In this document: positions 15,890-23,876 of the stretch, one piece after another
Layout of the letters: every line of letters starts with the position of its first letter
How positions within the stretch are numbered: position 1 is the stretch's first letter
Assembly: GCA_043744275.1 (NCBI GenBank)
Contig: JAYTUY010000055.1
Location: 1-29,466, forward strand
From: JAAFJT01 sp043744275
GTDB taxonomy: Bacteria > Bacteroidota > Bacteroidia > Chitinophagales > Saprospiraceae
DNA length: 29,466 nt
Direction: 5' to 3'
The notes under the pieces: generated by a model
What the model was told of the DNA's origin: nothing
Seen by the model: only the letters and a program-made list of their open reading frames with translations
Database searches by the model: none
Program-made: the position numbers and the translations under genes

Positions 15890-17050
15890 ATGAATAATCC
15901 ACACACTCTCAGCTATTGGGAACGCAACAGTTTTTTTAAAGATATTGACGTTGTCATCATCGGAAGCGGCATCGTCGGCTTGAATGCTGCCTTGACGTTG
16001 AAAGAGCAAGACCCCTCAGTAAATGTGGCTGTTTTTGAGAGAGGGGCATTACCCGAAGGCGCCAGTACGCGCAATGCAGGATTTGCCTGCTTCGGCAGCA
16101 TCACTGAGCTCATGGAAGATTTGGAAAACCATTCCGAAGATGAAGTTTTTGCCCTCGTTGAAAGGCGTTATCGAGGTTTGCGAAGGCTGCGGCAACGAGT
16201 AGGCGATAAAAATTTGGTGTATGAACAACTTGGGGGTTTTGAAATTTTTCAAAATATAGAGCCTACTGTCTTTGAAAAATGTGCTGATAGTTTGTCTTAT
16301 TTTAATAAAAATCTGAAAAATATCATTGGGCGTGATGAGGTTTATCAAATTTCAAATCATGATTTTGGTTTTAAAAACGCCCTGCCAGCTTTGATTCATA
16401 ACACCGCCGAAGGTCAAATTGATACAGGTAAAATGATGACATCGCTTTTGAAATTATGCAGAGAAAAAAATATTATTATATTTAATGGATTGAAAATCAA
16501 TGATTTATATGATTTAAATATTACTGAGGGGGTGAATGGTAGTGTAAAAATGGTGACCGAAGATGGATGGGAGATTTTAGCTCAAAAAGTAATAGTCGCC
16601 ACGAATGGTTTCGCAAGGCGACTCTTACCTGCCTTAGACGTCACGCCTGCTCGCAATCAAGTATTAATCACCAAGCCCATTCAGGATTTAAAAATAAAAG
16701 GTAGTTTTCACTACGATAAAGGCTACTATTATTTTAGAAATGTCGGTGACAGAATTTTATTGGGCGGTGGTAGAAATTTAGATTTTCATACAGAAATGAC
16801 CGATGCATTCGGCACGACGGATTTAATACAAAGTGCCTTAATTGATTTGCTCAAAACGACCATTTTACCCCATCAAGTCTTTGAAATAGATGGCTGGTGG
16901 AGTGGCATTTTGGGCATCGGCAAACAGAAAAAACCGATTGTTCAACACGTTTCGCCCAATATTGTGGTTGCCGTTCGCATGGGAGGTATGGGAGTAGCGA
17001 TTGGTAGCTTGGTGGGTGAAGAAGCAGCTAAATTAATTAGGAAAAAATAA
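15890..17050 (+). CDS. FAD-dependent oxidoreductase, DAO (D-amino-acid oxidase/glycine oxidase-like) family
   Basis: 386 residues, cytoplasmic flavoprotein. The Rossmann dinucleotide fold opens with DVVIIGSGIVGLNAALTL (about 19-36) and the acidic end of strand two (VAVFERG), followed by STRNAGFACFG, the arginine/asparagine-glycine loop typical of DAO enzymes contacting FAD. A second FAD segment, KVIVATNGFARRLLP, and the C-terminal WWSGILGIGKQKKPIV ... RMGGMGVAIG complete the fold. The amine or amino-acid substrate cannot be told. It is monocistronic, bounded by a terminator upstream and an inverted repeat directly at the stop. Motif copies lie at 16012 and 16522. Confidence 0.9.
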   Translation: MNNPHTLSYWERNSFFKDIDVVIIGSGIVGLNAALTLKEQDPSVNVAVFERGALPEGASTRNAGFACFGSITELMEDLENHSEDEVFALVERRYRGLRRLRQRVGDKNLVYEQLGGFEIFQNIEPTVFEKCADSLSYFNKNLKNIIGRDEVYQISNHDFGFKNALPALIHNTAEGQIDTGKMMTSLLKLCREKNIIIFNGLKINDLYDLNITEGVNGSVKMVTEDGWEILAQKVIVATNGFARRLLPALDVTPARNQVLITKPIQDLKIKGSFHYDKGYYYFRNVGDRILLGGGRNLDFHTEMTDAFGTTDLIQSALIDLLKTTILPHQVFEIDGWWSGILGIGKQKKPIVQHVSPNIVVAVRMGGMGVAIGSLVGEEAAKLIRKK

Positions 17051-17130
17051 TTAGGAATTAGGAAATTTCAATTAGGAATTAGGAGCATACCCCTCAGTAA
17101 ATTCCTAATTGAAATTTCCTAATTCCTAAT
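17050..17130. repeat. Perfect 30-bp inverted repeat with a motif copy in its loop
   Basis: Bases 17050-17079 (ttaggaat words) are the exact reverse complement of 17101-17130. The 21-base loop 17080-17100 contains TACTGAGGGG on the minus strand (17090-17099). Further ccta/gaaatttc units continue to about 17153. It lies between the convergent FAD oxidoreductase and comF genes and probably ends both transcripts. Confidence 0.93.
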
Positions 17131-17156
17131 TCCTAATTGAAATTTCCTAATTAAAT

Positions 17157-17864
17157 TCAGTATTTCACGAAGGCAATGGTGGCAAAGCTGATTTTTACAT
17201 CTTCATTTTTTTCAGTGATGGCGAAGGCACAGGCTTCTAAAGTAGCACCTGTTGTCAACACATCGTCCACAATGAGCACATGTTTACCTTTGAATACTGA
17301 GGGGGTGTTGGTTTCAAAAACATCGGCGGTATTTTCCAAACGCTCCCAACGATTTTTACGGGTTTGAGAATCCGTTGCTTTTATTTTCTTTAAAACATTA
17401 TTCTCTACAGGTATTTGCAGCACTTCACTCAAGCCATTGGCAAAAAATTCTGCTTGATTGTACCCCCTCAGTATTTGCTTGCGGGCGTGCATTGGAACGG
17501 GTAAAATAGCACTAATGCCTTGAAAGTGAGGTGATTGCAATAGTTTATAGCCCATCAATCTGCCGAGTTCGAGGGCAGCTTCTCGTTTGTCTTCATATTT
17601 TATTTTATGAATCAAATGTTGCGTTTTACTCAATCTTGAAAAATAAAACAACGAGGCTGCCGATTCAAGCGGTACACGCCCTTCAAATCGCTCCATGAAT
17701 GGGTTGTTTTTATGCAAATGAAAATCCGTTTGGGGCAAAGAGAGTTGACAATCCAAGCATAAAAACGGTTCATGATAAGGCAACGGCTCTTCGCATGCAA
17801 GGCATAAACATGGAAAAAGCAGAGAAACAAAGTCGCTCCAAGCATAGGTCAAGGTTTTCAACAT
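17157..17864 (-). CDS. comF: ComF family protein (competence-associated phosphoribosyltransferase-like)
   Basis: 235 residues, cytoplasmic. The N-terminus has two zinc-knuckle-like CxxC pairs (C21/C24 and C36/C39). The C-terminal phosphoribosyltransferase-like domain has the ComF-typical RGYNQAEFFANGL and the PRPP-binding loop LIVDDVLTTGAT. ComF is required for natural transformation in several bacteria, where it acts on incoming single-stranded DNA. In Bacteroidota it is widely present and its role is less tested. Two motif copies (17295, 17464) lie in the gene, and one of them encodes the ILRG leading into the conserved RGYNQ segment. The gene ends against the inverted repeat at 17050-17153. 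Confidence 0.9.
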   Translation of the reverse strand: MLKTLTYAWSDFVSLLFPCLCLACEEPLPYHEPFLCLDCQLSLPQTDFHLHKNNPFMERFEGRVPLESAASLFYFSRLSKTQHLIHKIKYEDKREAALELGRLMGYKLLQSPHFQGISAILPVPMHARKQILRGYNQAEFFANGLSEVLQIPVENNVLKKIKATDSQTRKNRWERLENTADVFETNTPSVFKGKHVLIVDDVLTTGATLEACAFAITEKNEDVKISFATIAFVKY

Positions 17865-18033
17865 AGTATTTAGTTTTCTTAAAATTTAAAATACAAAAAA
17901 TATAAATGTCTGTAAATCAAGCATTTATGAAGTAAATTTATTTAAATCATTTGATATTTCATCATAAAGACGTGTTGATTGTGCCATGAAAAATAAATTT
18001 CATCTGATTTTCATTTGTTTTTTTTCATAACCG

Positions 18034-18064
18034 TTTAAACATCTACTTATTTTTTCTAATTTTG
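18034..18064 (+). promoter_or_regulatory. Promoter of the DUF4271-hemD pair
   Basis: TTTA (18034-18037) and TAATTTTG (18057-18064) are separated by 19 nt. The -33 box departs by one base from TTTG. The sequence TAATTTTGCACC is shared with the rpmE2 promoter. The leader to the TTG start is about 50 nt. Confidence 0.55.
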
Positions 18065-18119
18065 CACCGAAATCAAAATATCAATAGGTTAATTCAACTA
18101 TAAGACATCTATTTTAGGC

Positions 18120-19256
18120 TTGAGAAAATTTATCAGAAATATTACAGTCTTTATTTTCCTATCTGGCTTTTGCTCGATAGCGATGGCTCAAGATAGCCTT
18201 AAAAAGCCTAACGAAACCACGATTTCACCTATCACACCTATTAATACAGTAGACAGTCCAAAATCAACAACGCCTAAAGTCACTCAACCAAAAGCTCGTC
18301 AACGTCCGAGAAGACTAACGGCTGCGGATTCTCTACGTATAGCAGCAGCACAACGTGATTCAATTCAGAAAGCAGCGGCGGCAACTAATTCTGCTTTTAA
18401 TATCGGCACATCCCAACCGATTGAGACATCAACAACTGCACCCGTCGCCATTGTGCCAGAGGTGCCAACGCTTCAAAAATCCGATAATCCGTTTGATATA
18501 TTAAGGAGTGGCGAGGCTGCTTCGCCATCTACATCAAATACAGATACTACTCAAAAAGTTGTTCAACAACCTTCTGCTACAATGCCGAGTTTGCTTGAAC
18601 CGAGTGTTTATTCTAAAAATTTTCTGTTTTGGGTATTCCTAATTTCGTTGATTCTGATGGCTTTTGTCGTGGCGAATGCCCGTGCTGCTATCGCAAACGC
18701 TTATGCGGCTATATCGAGCGATTCGGCGTTGCGCCAAATTTATAAAGAGCCAATGGGTTGGGGTAGCGTCGCCTATTTAGCTTTGTATGTGATGTTTTGG
18801 CTCAATTTAGCTATTTTCATTTACTTGCTACTCGCTCATTACGGCATCTCGTCGCAATATGGGAAATTGACGACTTTCATGTTTTGTTTGGGTGGCGTGG
18901 GTTTGATTTACATGATTAGGCACTCAGTTTTGTATATTATTTCTAAAGTATTTCCAATTGAAAAAGAGGTACGAACCTATAATTTTATTATCCTCACTGT
19001 GGGCATTCTTTTGGGATTGATACTGATGCCGTTAAATATTTTTATCGCTTATTCACCGGATTCATTGAGCCAATTATTTATTTATGGAGCCTATGCTACT
19101 ATATTATTAGCGTATTTGGTACGGTCGTTGCGAGGTCTGACAGTAGCCAGCCCTTTTCTGGTAGATAATAAATTTCATTTTTTGTTGTACCTTTGCACTG
19201 TCGAATTTGCTCCATTAATGATGTTAGTAAAAATGATATTGTTAAAAACACAATAA
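18120..19256 (+). CDS. DUF4271 domain membrane protein, TTG start
   Basis: 378 residues. The only start that keeps the signal peptide (RKFIRNITVFIFLSGFCSIAMAQ) is the TTG at 18120. The next in-frame ATG (18183) falls inside the signal. After cleavage there is a low-complexity Thr/Ser/Pro/Gln region (about 25-165) and then about six membrane helices (from KNFLFWVFLISLILMAFVV to FAPLMMLVKMILL). This is the DUF4271 family of Bacteroidota, regularly found next to hemD; its function is unknown. It is followed after 45 bases by hemD, probably in one operon. No motif copy is present. Confidence 0.88.
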   Translation: MRKFIRNITVFIFLSGFCSIAMAQDSLKKPNETTISPITPINTVDSPKSTTPKVTQPKARQRPRRLTAADSLRIAAAQRDSIQKAAAATNSAFNIGTSQPIETSTTAPVAIVPEVPTLQKSDNPFDILRSGEAASPSTSNTDTTQKVVQQPSATMPSLLEPSVYSKNFLFWVFLISLILMAFVVANARAAIANAYAAISSDSALRQIYKEPMGWGSVAYLALYVMFWLNLAIFIYLLLAHYGISSQYGKLTTFMFCLGGVGLIYMIRHSVLYIISKVFPIEKEVRTYNFIILTVGILLGLILMPLNIFIAYSPDSLSQLFIYGAYATILLAYLVRSLRGLTVASPFLVDNKFHFLLYLCTVEFAPLMMLVKMILLKTQ

Positions 19257-19301
19257 ATAATATCTGTAAAACATTGATTTTCAGTTTTAAAATAATATAG
19301 A

Positions 19302-20081
19302 ATGTCAGTAACTGCTAAAGCGGAAAGCGAGAAATACAAAAAAATAAAAAACATACTCGTCACGCAACCTAAGCCTGCACTTAAATCTCCATACTATGAT
19401 TTGGGTATGAAATATGGTATCCAAGTAGATTTTCGCGAGTTCACTCACGTAGAAGCTTTGGATATTAAGGAAGTACGGCGGCAGCGGGTCAATCCAGGAG
19501 AATTTTCATCAGTGATTTTGAATTCTAAAAACTCTGTTGACCATTTCTTCCGTTGCTGTACAGAGATGCGCGTTAAAATGTCGGAAGACACCAAATATTT
19601 CTGTTTGACTGAAAACATTGCCAATTATCTTCAAAAATTCATTGTTTACCGCAAACGCAAAGTATTTGTCGGCACCAAAACCATTGAAGATTTGAAGAGC
19701 TATTTCATCAAACACAGAGAAAAAGAAACTTTCCTCGTGCCTTGCTCCAACTATGGCGCAAAGGATTTGACGAAATATTTGGACGACATCAATGTGAAAT
19801 ACAAAGAGGTGGTGATATACCAAACCGTGAGCAGCGATTTGAGCGATTTGAGTGATGTTAAATATGATGTCCTTGTTTTCTTTACACCTCAAGCCATTCT
19901 GTCTTTGTTTGAAAATTTTCCAGATTTCAATCAAAATGATACGCGGATAGCTGTATCAGGCAATCAAACAGCCACTGCCGTTCGGGATAAGGGATTGACT
20001 ATTAATATTCAACCCACCGCCGAAGCTCCTTCAATGCCGATGGCAATTGAAAGCTATATTAAAGTGGTGAATAAAGACTAA
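19302..20081 (+). CDS. hemD: Uroporphyrinogen-III synthase
   Basis: Cyclises hydroxymethylbilane to uroporphyrinogen III in tetrapyrrole (heme) synthesis. 259 residues with two alternating domains. The first begins KNILVTQPKPALKSPYYDLG, and the second contains FLVPCSNYGAKDLTKYL and VVIYQTVSSDLSDL. The family-typical VLVFFTPQAILSLFENF and IAVSGNQTATAVRDKGL follow. The context after DUF4271 is that usual in the phylum. Sequence identity between HemD proteins is low, so the call rests on the overall pattern and the neighbour. Confidence 0.88.
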   Translation: MSVTAKAESEKYKKIKNILVTQPKPALKSPYYDLGMKYGIQVDFREFTHVEALDIKEVRRQRVNPGEFSSVILNSKNSVDHFFRCCTEMRVKMSEDTKYFCLTENIANYLQKFIVYRKRKVFVGTKTIEDLKSYFIKHREKETFLVPCSNYGAKDLTKYLDDINVKYKEVVIYQTVSSDLSDLSDVKYDVLVFFTPQAILSLFENFPDFNQNDTRIAVSGNQTATAVRDKGLTINIQPTAEAPSMPMAIESYIKVVNKD

Positions 20082-20134
20082 GTCTTTGATTTTCAATATA
20101 GTAAAAGCCATTCTGACGTATCGGAATTATACAA

Positions 20135-20989
20135 TTAAATCACCCAATTACCCCAAAAAGGAGGCTCTACTATATTAACGACTTTTATTTTTTTAACTTT
20201 TGCAGCAAAATCCGTTCGCCGTTTTTTCATTTCATCCAATTCTTTATTGCGATAAAGCGGAATTTTCATGCCTAATAAATCCCTCAAAACGACGGATGCA
20301 CAGACACCTCCAAAAGCAGCGGGCAAGTAAGAAATGGTGCCGTAGGCGGATTTTTTAAAATTAGAACCATCGGTCATGATGAGCGATTCTTTGGGCGAAG
20401 GTTCGTCGCTGAAAACAGTGATTAAACCTCTATCAATCCCTTTTTTCTTCAATCTTTTGCGAATTCGGAGTGAAAAATGGCAATTATGAGTATCTCTGAG
20501 GTCTGCCACTTTTAAGCGAGTAGCATCCATTTTGCCACCTGCACCCATCGAACTCACGATTTTTAACCCCCTTTTTTTAGCAGCCACAATGAGGTAAAGC
20601 TTCGGCGAAATACTGTCAATACAGTCCATCACATAATCGTAAGGCGCAATATCGCATATATTTTCAGCTTTATCAGGCGTAAGAAAATCCTTGATGACAT
20701 GGAGTACGATATCGGGATTGATAGCGACCAAGCGTTCAGCCATAATTTCCGCTTTTGACTCTCCATGATTGGTGGACAAAGCAGGCAATTGACGATTGCG
20801 ATTGGTTGGATCTACTACATCACCATCCACGATTGTCATCTCACCCACACCAGCCCGAGCAATAAATTCAGCAGCATAAGAACCCACGCCGCCCAAGCCG
20901 ACAACCAGCACATGCTTTTTATTCAATAACTCCACCCCATCTTGTTTGACCAAAAGCGCGGAACGGGAAAGCCAACTTAAATCACTCAT
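20135..20989 (-). CDS. tcdA: tRNA threonylcarbamoyladenosine dehydratase (ThiF/E1-like)
   Basis: ATP-dependent enzyme that cyclises t6A37 of tRNA to ct6A. 284 residues. The E1-like adenylation fold is clear: VLVVGLGGVGSYAAEFIARAG (nucleotide loop), then IVDGDVVDPTNRNRQ with the ATP/Mg-binding Asp, Asn and Arg residues, the helix segment MDCIDSISPKLYLI, and SSMGAGGKMD followed by HNCHFSLRIRKRLKKKGI. The C-terminus PPFWGNWVI is short. This is the TcdA/CsdL branch rather than ThiF or MoeB, which have Cys pairs for zinc. It is convergent with hemD. Its promoter (21006-21036) overlaps a motif copy. Confidence 0.92.
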   Translation of the reverse strand: MSDLSWLSRSALLVKQDGVELLNKKHVLVVGLGGVGSYAAEFIARAGVGEMTIVDGDVVDPTNRNRQLPALSTNHGESKAEIMAERLVAINPDIVLHVIKDFLTPDKAENICDIAPYDYVMDCIDSISPKLYLIVAAKKRGLKIVSSMGAGGKMDATRLKVADLRDTHNCHFSLRIRKRLKKKGIDRGLITVFSDEPSPKESLIMTDGSNFKKSAYGTISYLPAAFGGVCASVVLRDLLGMKIPLYRNKELDEMKKRRTDFAAKVKKIKVVNIVEPPFWGNWVI

Positions 20990-21005
20990 TTTCTTATATT
21001 TTTTG

Positions 21006-21036
21006 CAAAGATACTGAGGGGGGTACTTCTATTAAA
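21006..21036 (-). promoter_or_regulatory. tcdA promoter overlapping a TACTGAGGGG copy
   Basis: On the minus strand TTTA (plus 21033-21036) is followed after 19 nt by TATCTTTG (plus 21006-21013), a fit to TAnnTTTG. The motif copy (21012-21021) fills part of the spacer and shares two bases with the -7 box. The leader to the tcdA ATG at 20989 is only about 10-15 nt. Confidence 0.55.
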
Positions 21037-21038
21037 TT

Positions 21039-21072
21039 AAAATGGATAATCTTTTTCAAGATTATCCATTTT
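21039..21072 (-). terminator. Terminator-like hairpin, perfect 15-bp stem
   Basis: AAAATGGATAATCTT (21039-21053) pairs perfectly with AAGATTATCCATTTT (21058-21072) around TTTC. On the minus strand it is followed by TTTTAATTTAAT, so it would end the haloperoxidase-like gene before the tcdA promoter. The adjacent 21074-21109 holds further ctcaactct words. Confidence 0.75.
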
Positions 21073-21104
21073 ATTGTCAACTCTCAACTACTAACTCTCA
21101 ACTC

Positions 21105-22667
21105 TTAATTACTCCCATCTTTCTGCCCAACAGCACTCGTATAATTACCAATTTTTTTACCCACATCTAAACCCACTTCGCAATCGAAACGATAATGAAT
21201 ACCGCCATATATGCGTGACTCCGAAGCCTCCTTCGCCAGTCTATCAAATTCAGCGGATTGCGTAGGAAAAATATAGCCCAAGACAGTTGCCGCTGCCGCC
21301 GAAAATGTCGAGTGACCCGACGTATATGAAGGGAAATTAGGCAAACCCAAAATAGATTTCAAGCCCGATATAGCTTGTGCAGGGCGCGGATAATAATAGA
21401 AATATTTAGTATCCCAACAACTAATGCCGGCATCTGCCATTGCCATATTCAAGTAAGCTAAGGTGCGAGCCGTGCGAATCGGATTCAATTTAGTAGCCAG
21501 TATTTGATCGGATGCAATTTTATTCCAATGCCCTGGTGGTGTGTAAGTGCCTGCACCATCTGCCCAAAAATTGGCGATGCGCTCAGTTTCAGAAGTTGGT
21601 TTATCACAATATTTTTTCACCTCATCTGCATTTTTTTGAAAATCCGAAGACGTCAAAGTTGGTGGTGATACGGGACGAACAGTCGCCACATTCGGCAAAC
21701 ACCACGGCGTCACCTTGCCATAATAAGCCAACATGGGTATGCGAGCGGGCGATTCCATGCTTTTCCACTGCCAATTGAAGCGCGTTTGAGCACTATTCGC
21801 TAAAGAATCGCAAATGGCTTGACCTGCCGCAGCATTTTTCATACCGTCCGTTTTGGAACGAGCTATAAATTTTGCTGCAACTGCCTTACCTATGGCTTCA
21901 CCTGCTGCCAAATCATCTGCTGTATTCATACCTGCCCAAAGGCGTGTTTGGCGGTGTTCTTCTGCTTTTTTCTTTAAAAAATCTACTTCATTCGGGAATA
22001 ATGCACTCAAAATATCCACTGAAACAGCGGCGATAACGGCATCTTCTGAAGGATAAGTCGGCAAGCTGTTTTTTGTCAAACGAGTGGTTATAGTTTTGTC
22101 TGTTTCATAAGGTGCGGGGCGATTGTACTTGTATTTGGCACGCCATGCCACTATCAAAGCATCAAATTGTGCAGCACTCCAATATGCATAAGCCCGTGCT
22201 GCATAAGGTGGATTTGAAAATGGAAAATAGGGATAAACATTCGGCGTGGCTGCATTCGGCAATGAATATGTACCATCTGCATTGGCAGCAGGCGGCAAAT
22301 TATATTTGGCAACTAAATTTCGAGCGATTTCATTCCACCGCACCGTCGCATTACCCGACCAATATCTAATAGCACTCTCTTGCTCGGCAGTCACTTGAGA
22401 TGAAGCCGTTTTTAAGGCAGCTAAATCGGCTAAATATGCCGCAGAGTTAGTGGCATTAGGCGCAGTTACGCTAATATCATCCGCATTTGCCAATAAAATA
22501 GGCTTCCAACTGCCAGCATTATCATCCACCGATGCCCAGCCATAGGTTTCAATTTCAGGATTGGCTTCTACGTCTTTATTACAACCGATAGCGGTTAAGA
22601 CAGTCATGAATCCTAATGCCAATACGGCTGATTTTGATTTTTTTATAATAGAGTTAAAATTTTTCAT
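21105..22667 (-). CDS. Vanadium-dependent haloperoxidase/PAP2-type lipoprotein with a degenerate first copy of the domain
   Basis: 520 residues. The N-terminal membrane segment ends in a lipobox (TAIGC, Cys29), so it is a predicted lipoprotein. The C-terminal half has the full vanadate/phosphate site: K421 and R428 (KYFYYYPRP, the Kx6RP pattern), PSYTSGHS with His452, and SRIYGGIHYRFD (484-495) with Arg485, His491 and Asp495. The N-terminal half repeats the layout in eroded form: RAKYKYNRP (176-184), LPTYPSEDA (202-210, His replaced by Asp209) and TRLWAGMNTADD (241-252, His replaced by Asn248). Both copies are preceded by a similar W...N.IA segment (about 103-118 and 368-386). Vanadium chloroperoxidase is known to consist of two helix bundles with the site in the second. 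Whether it is a haloperoxidase or an acid phosphatase cannot be told. No motif copy is present. Confidence 0.9.
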   Translation of the reverse strand: MKNFNSIIKKSKSAVLALGFMTVLTAIGCNKDVEANPEIETYGWASVDDNAGSWKPILLANADDISVTAPNATNSAAYLADLAALKTASSQVTAEQESAIRYWSGNATVRWNEIARNLVAKYNLPPAANADGTYSLPNAATPNVYPYFPFSNPPYAARAYAYWSAAQFDALIVAWRAKYKYNRPAPYETDKTITTRLTKNSLPTYPSEDAVIAAVSVDILSALFPNEVDFLKKKAEEHRQTRLWAGMNTADDLAAGEAIGKAVAAKFIARSKTDGMKNAAAGQAICDSLANSAQTRFNWQWKSMESPARIPMLAYYGKVTPWCLPNVATVRPVSPPTLTSSDFQKNADEVKKYCDKPTSETERIANFWADGAGTYTPPGHWNKIASDQILATKLNPIRTARTLAYLNMAMADAGISCWDTKYFYYYPRPAQAISGLKSILGLPNFPSYTSGHSTFSAAAATVLGYIFPTQSAEFDRLAKEASESRIYGGIHYRFDCEVGLDVGKKIGNYTSAVGQKDGSN

Positions 22668-22697
22668 TGAAAATTTAATTTAAAAATTTAAATAATG

Positions 22698-22801
22698 ATA
22701 GTTATGAGAGATGAGAGATAAGAGATGAGAGTTGAGTTATAAGTTATTGATAATCAAATAGTTATAACTCAACTCTCAACTCTCAACTCATAACTCTCAA
22801 C
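22698..22801. repeat. Inverted repeat of gagatgaga/gagttgag words
   Basis: The left arm reads GAGAGATGAGAGATAAGAGATGAGAGTTGAGTTATAA. The right arm contains TTATAACTCAACTCTC followed by repeats of AACTCTC. It fills nearly all of the gap between the barrel gene and the haloperoxidase-like gene, and may end the former's transcript. Confidence 0.85.
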
Positions 22802-23731
22802 TCATTCTGCTTTTTTCCACACATCAAAACGGTAAGTAATGCCGCCACCAATCGTCGTGGCTTGACCGACATTCCGTCCGCTGAGAGTATAATTGCTGAA
22901 TGCCATGACGCCGCCCCCCCTCAGTATTTCAGGGAAATATTGAGCAAAAATGCCCACTCGCATATTATCCATACCTGCGGAAGGCAAGGGCATATCGTTG
23001 CGGCGAATATCAGTGCCGCCGATAGTATTGAGCATCGTAGCCGTCATTTCAATTTTTGTACGCGAATTAGTGAAGCCTAATGCTGCGCCGCCATCAAAAA
23101 GGTTGGGCATTTTCATCTCGTTTGAAGTGATACCCCCCTCAGTATTGGTGTAGTAAAAACTGCGGTCGAGCTTGATATTAGAGCGTGCAGTATAGCCACC
23201 ATTTAGAGTTGCATAAATACCACTTTTTGTTTTAAAATTCAAAATACTTCTGACTGAGCCATTTGTTGTCCCTGCTCCAATCGCTAAAGGCATATAGTCT
23301 GGATAATAATTTGAGATAGGTGTTGAAAAGCCAGCAACAATGAAACCCGCCAACTCATGTTCATTTATTTTGATAGATAAAGGCTTGTATTTCAATAAGA
23401 TAGAAGCATCTTGCAAACCTGAATGACCCCTCAGTGTACCTTGACTTGCGGCAGTAGAAATGTAATTCACACCGCCCAATAAGTTCAAATTATCGCATAA
23501 ACCGAGAGCGAATTGCGGCATAATGGCTTTTGTGGTGACTTTGCCTAAGTTAGCGTTGCTGCGTTTCAAATCTGCTTCCCAATAGTTTGTCCAGCTTTCT
23601 TGGGCGTATGGGAGGGCTATGCATATTTGCCCTTTGCCCATCATCAAGGCATCGTTGGGTGTTTGTGCCGATGCTGAAAATGTCATCAGGCTGATGATAC
23701 CGATGATGAGGTGTAGTTGTATCTTTTTCAT
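22802..23731 (-). CDS. Predicted outer-membrane beta-barrel protein of unknown function
   Basis: 309 residues. A clear signal peptide (MKKIQLHLIIGIISLMTFSA, cleaved near SAQ) is followed by alternating hydrophobic strands and glycine turns across the whole length (ALGLCDNLNLLGGVNY, HELAGFIVAGFSTPIS, GIYATLNGGYTARS, GGAALGFTNSRTKIEM). It closes with GGGITYRFDVWKKAE. The pattern resembles small transporter- or OmpA-like barrels of Bacteroidota without matching a family I can name. It lies upstream of the haloperoxidase-like gene on the same strand, but the long inverted repeat between them argues against simple cotranscription. Two exact motif copies (22917, 23135) and one near copy (23427) are present. 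Confidence 0.65.
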   Translation of the reverse strand: MKKIQLHLIIGIISLMTFSASAQTPNDALMMGKGQICIALPYAQESWTNYWEADLKRSNANLGKVTTKAIMPQFALGLCDNLNLLGGVNYISTAASQGTLRGHSGLQDASILLKYKPLSIKINEHELAGFIVAGFSTPISNYYPDYMPLAIGAGTTNGSVRSILNFKTKSGIYATLNGGYTARSNIKLDRSFYYTNTEGGITSNEMKMPNLFDGGAALGFTNSRTKIEMTATMLNTIGGTDIRRNDMPLPSAGMDNMRVGIFAQYFPEILRGGGVMAFSNYTLSGRNVGQATTIGGGITYRFDVWKKAE

Positions 23732-23775
23732 TTTAATTGTTTAGTTAATTGTTAATTATTGGACATGTTGCAATG

Positions 23776-23876
23776 GGAACGCGGATGACGCGGATTAAGC
23801 AGATTCTCACAGATTTTTTTATTTTTTCACATAAAAAATCTGTGAAAATCCGCTTAATCCGTGTCATCCGCGTTCC
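23776..23876. repeat. Long inverted repeat, ggaacgcggatgacgcggatt family, copy 1
   Basis: The left arm (from 23776) reads GGAACGCGGATGACGCGGAT and continues through TAAGC and a TCACAGATTTTTT segment. The right arm (to 23876) gives the reverse complement with one substitution (GTGTCATCCGCGTTCC). The arms are about 45-50 bases with small mismatches. It lies in the gap upstream of the barrel gene. A second member is at 25164-25252. Confidence 0.93.
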
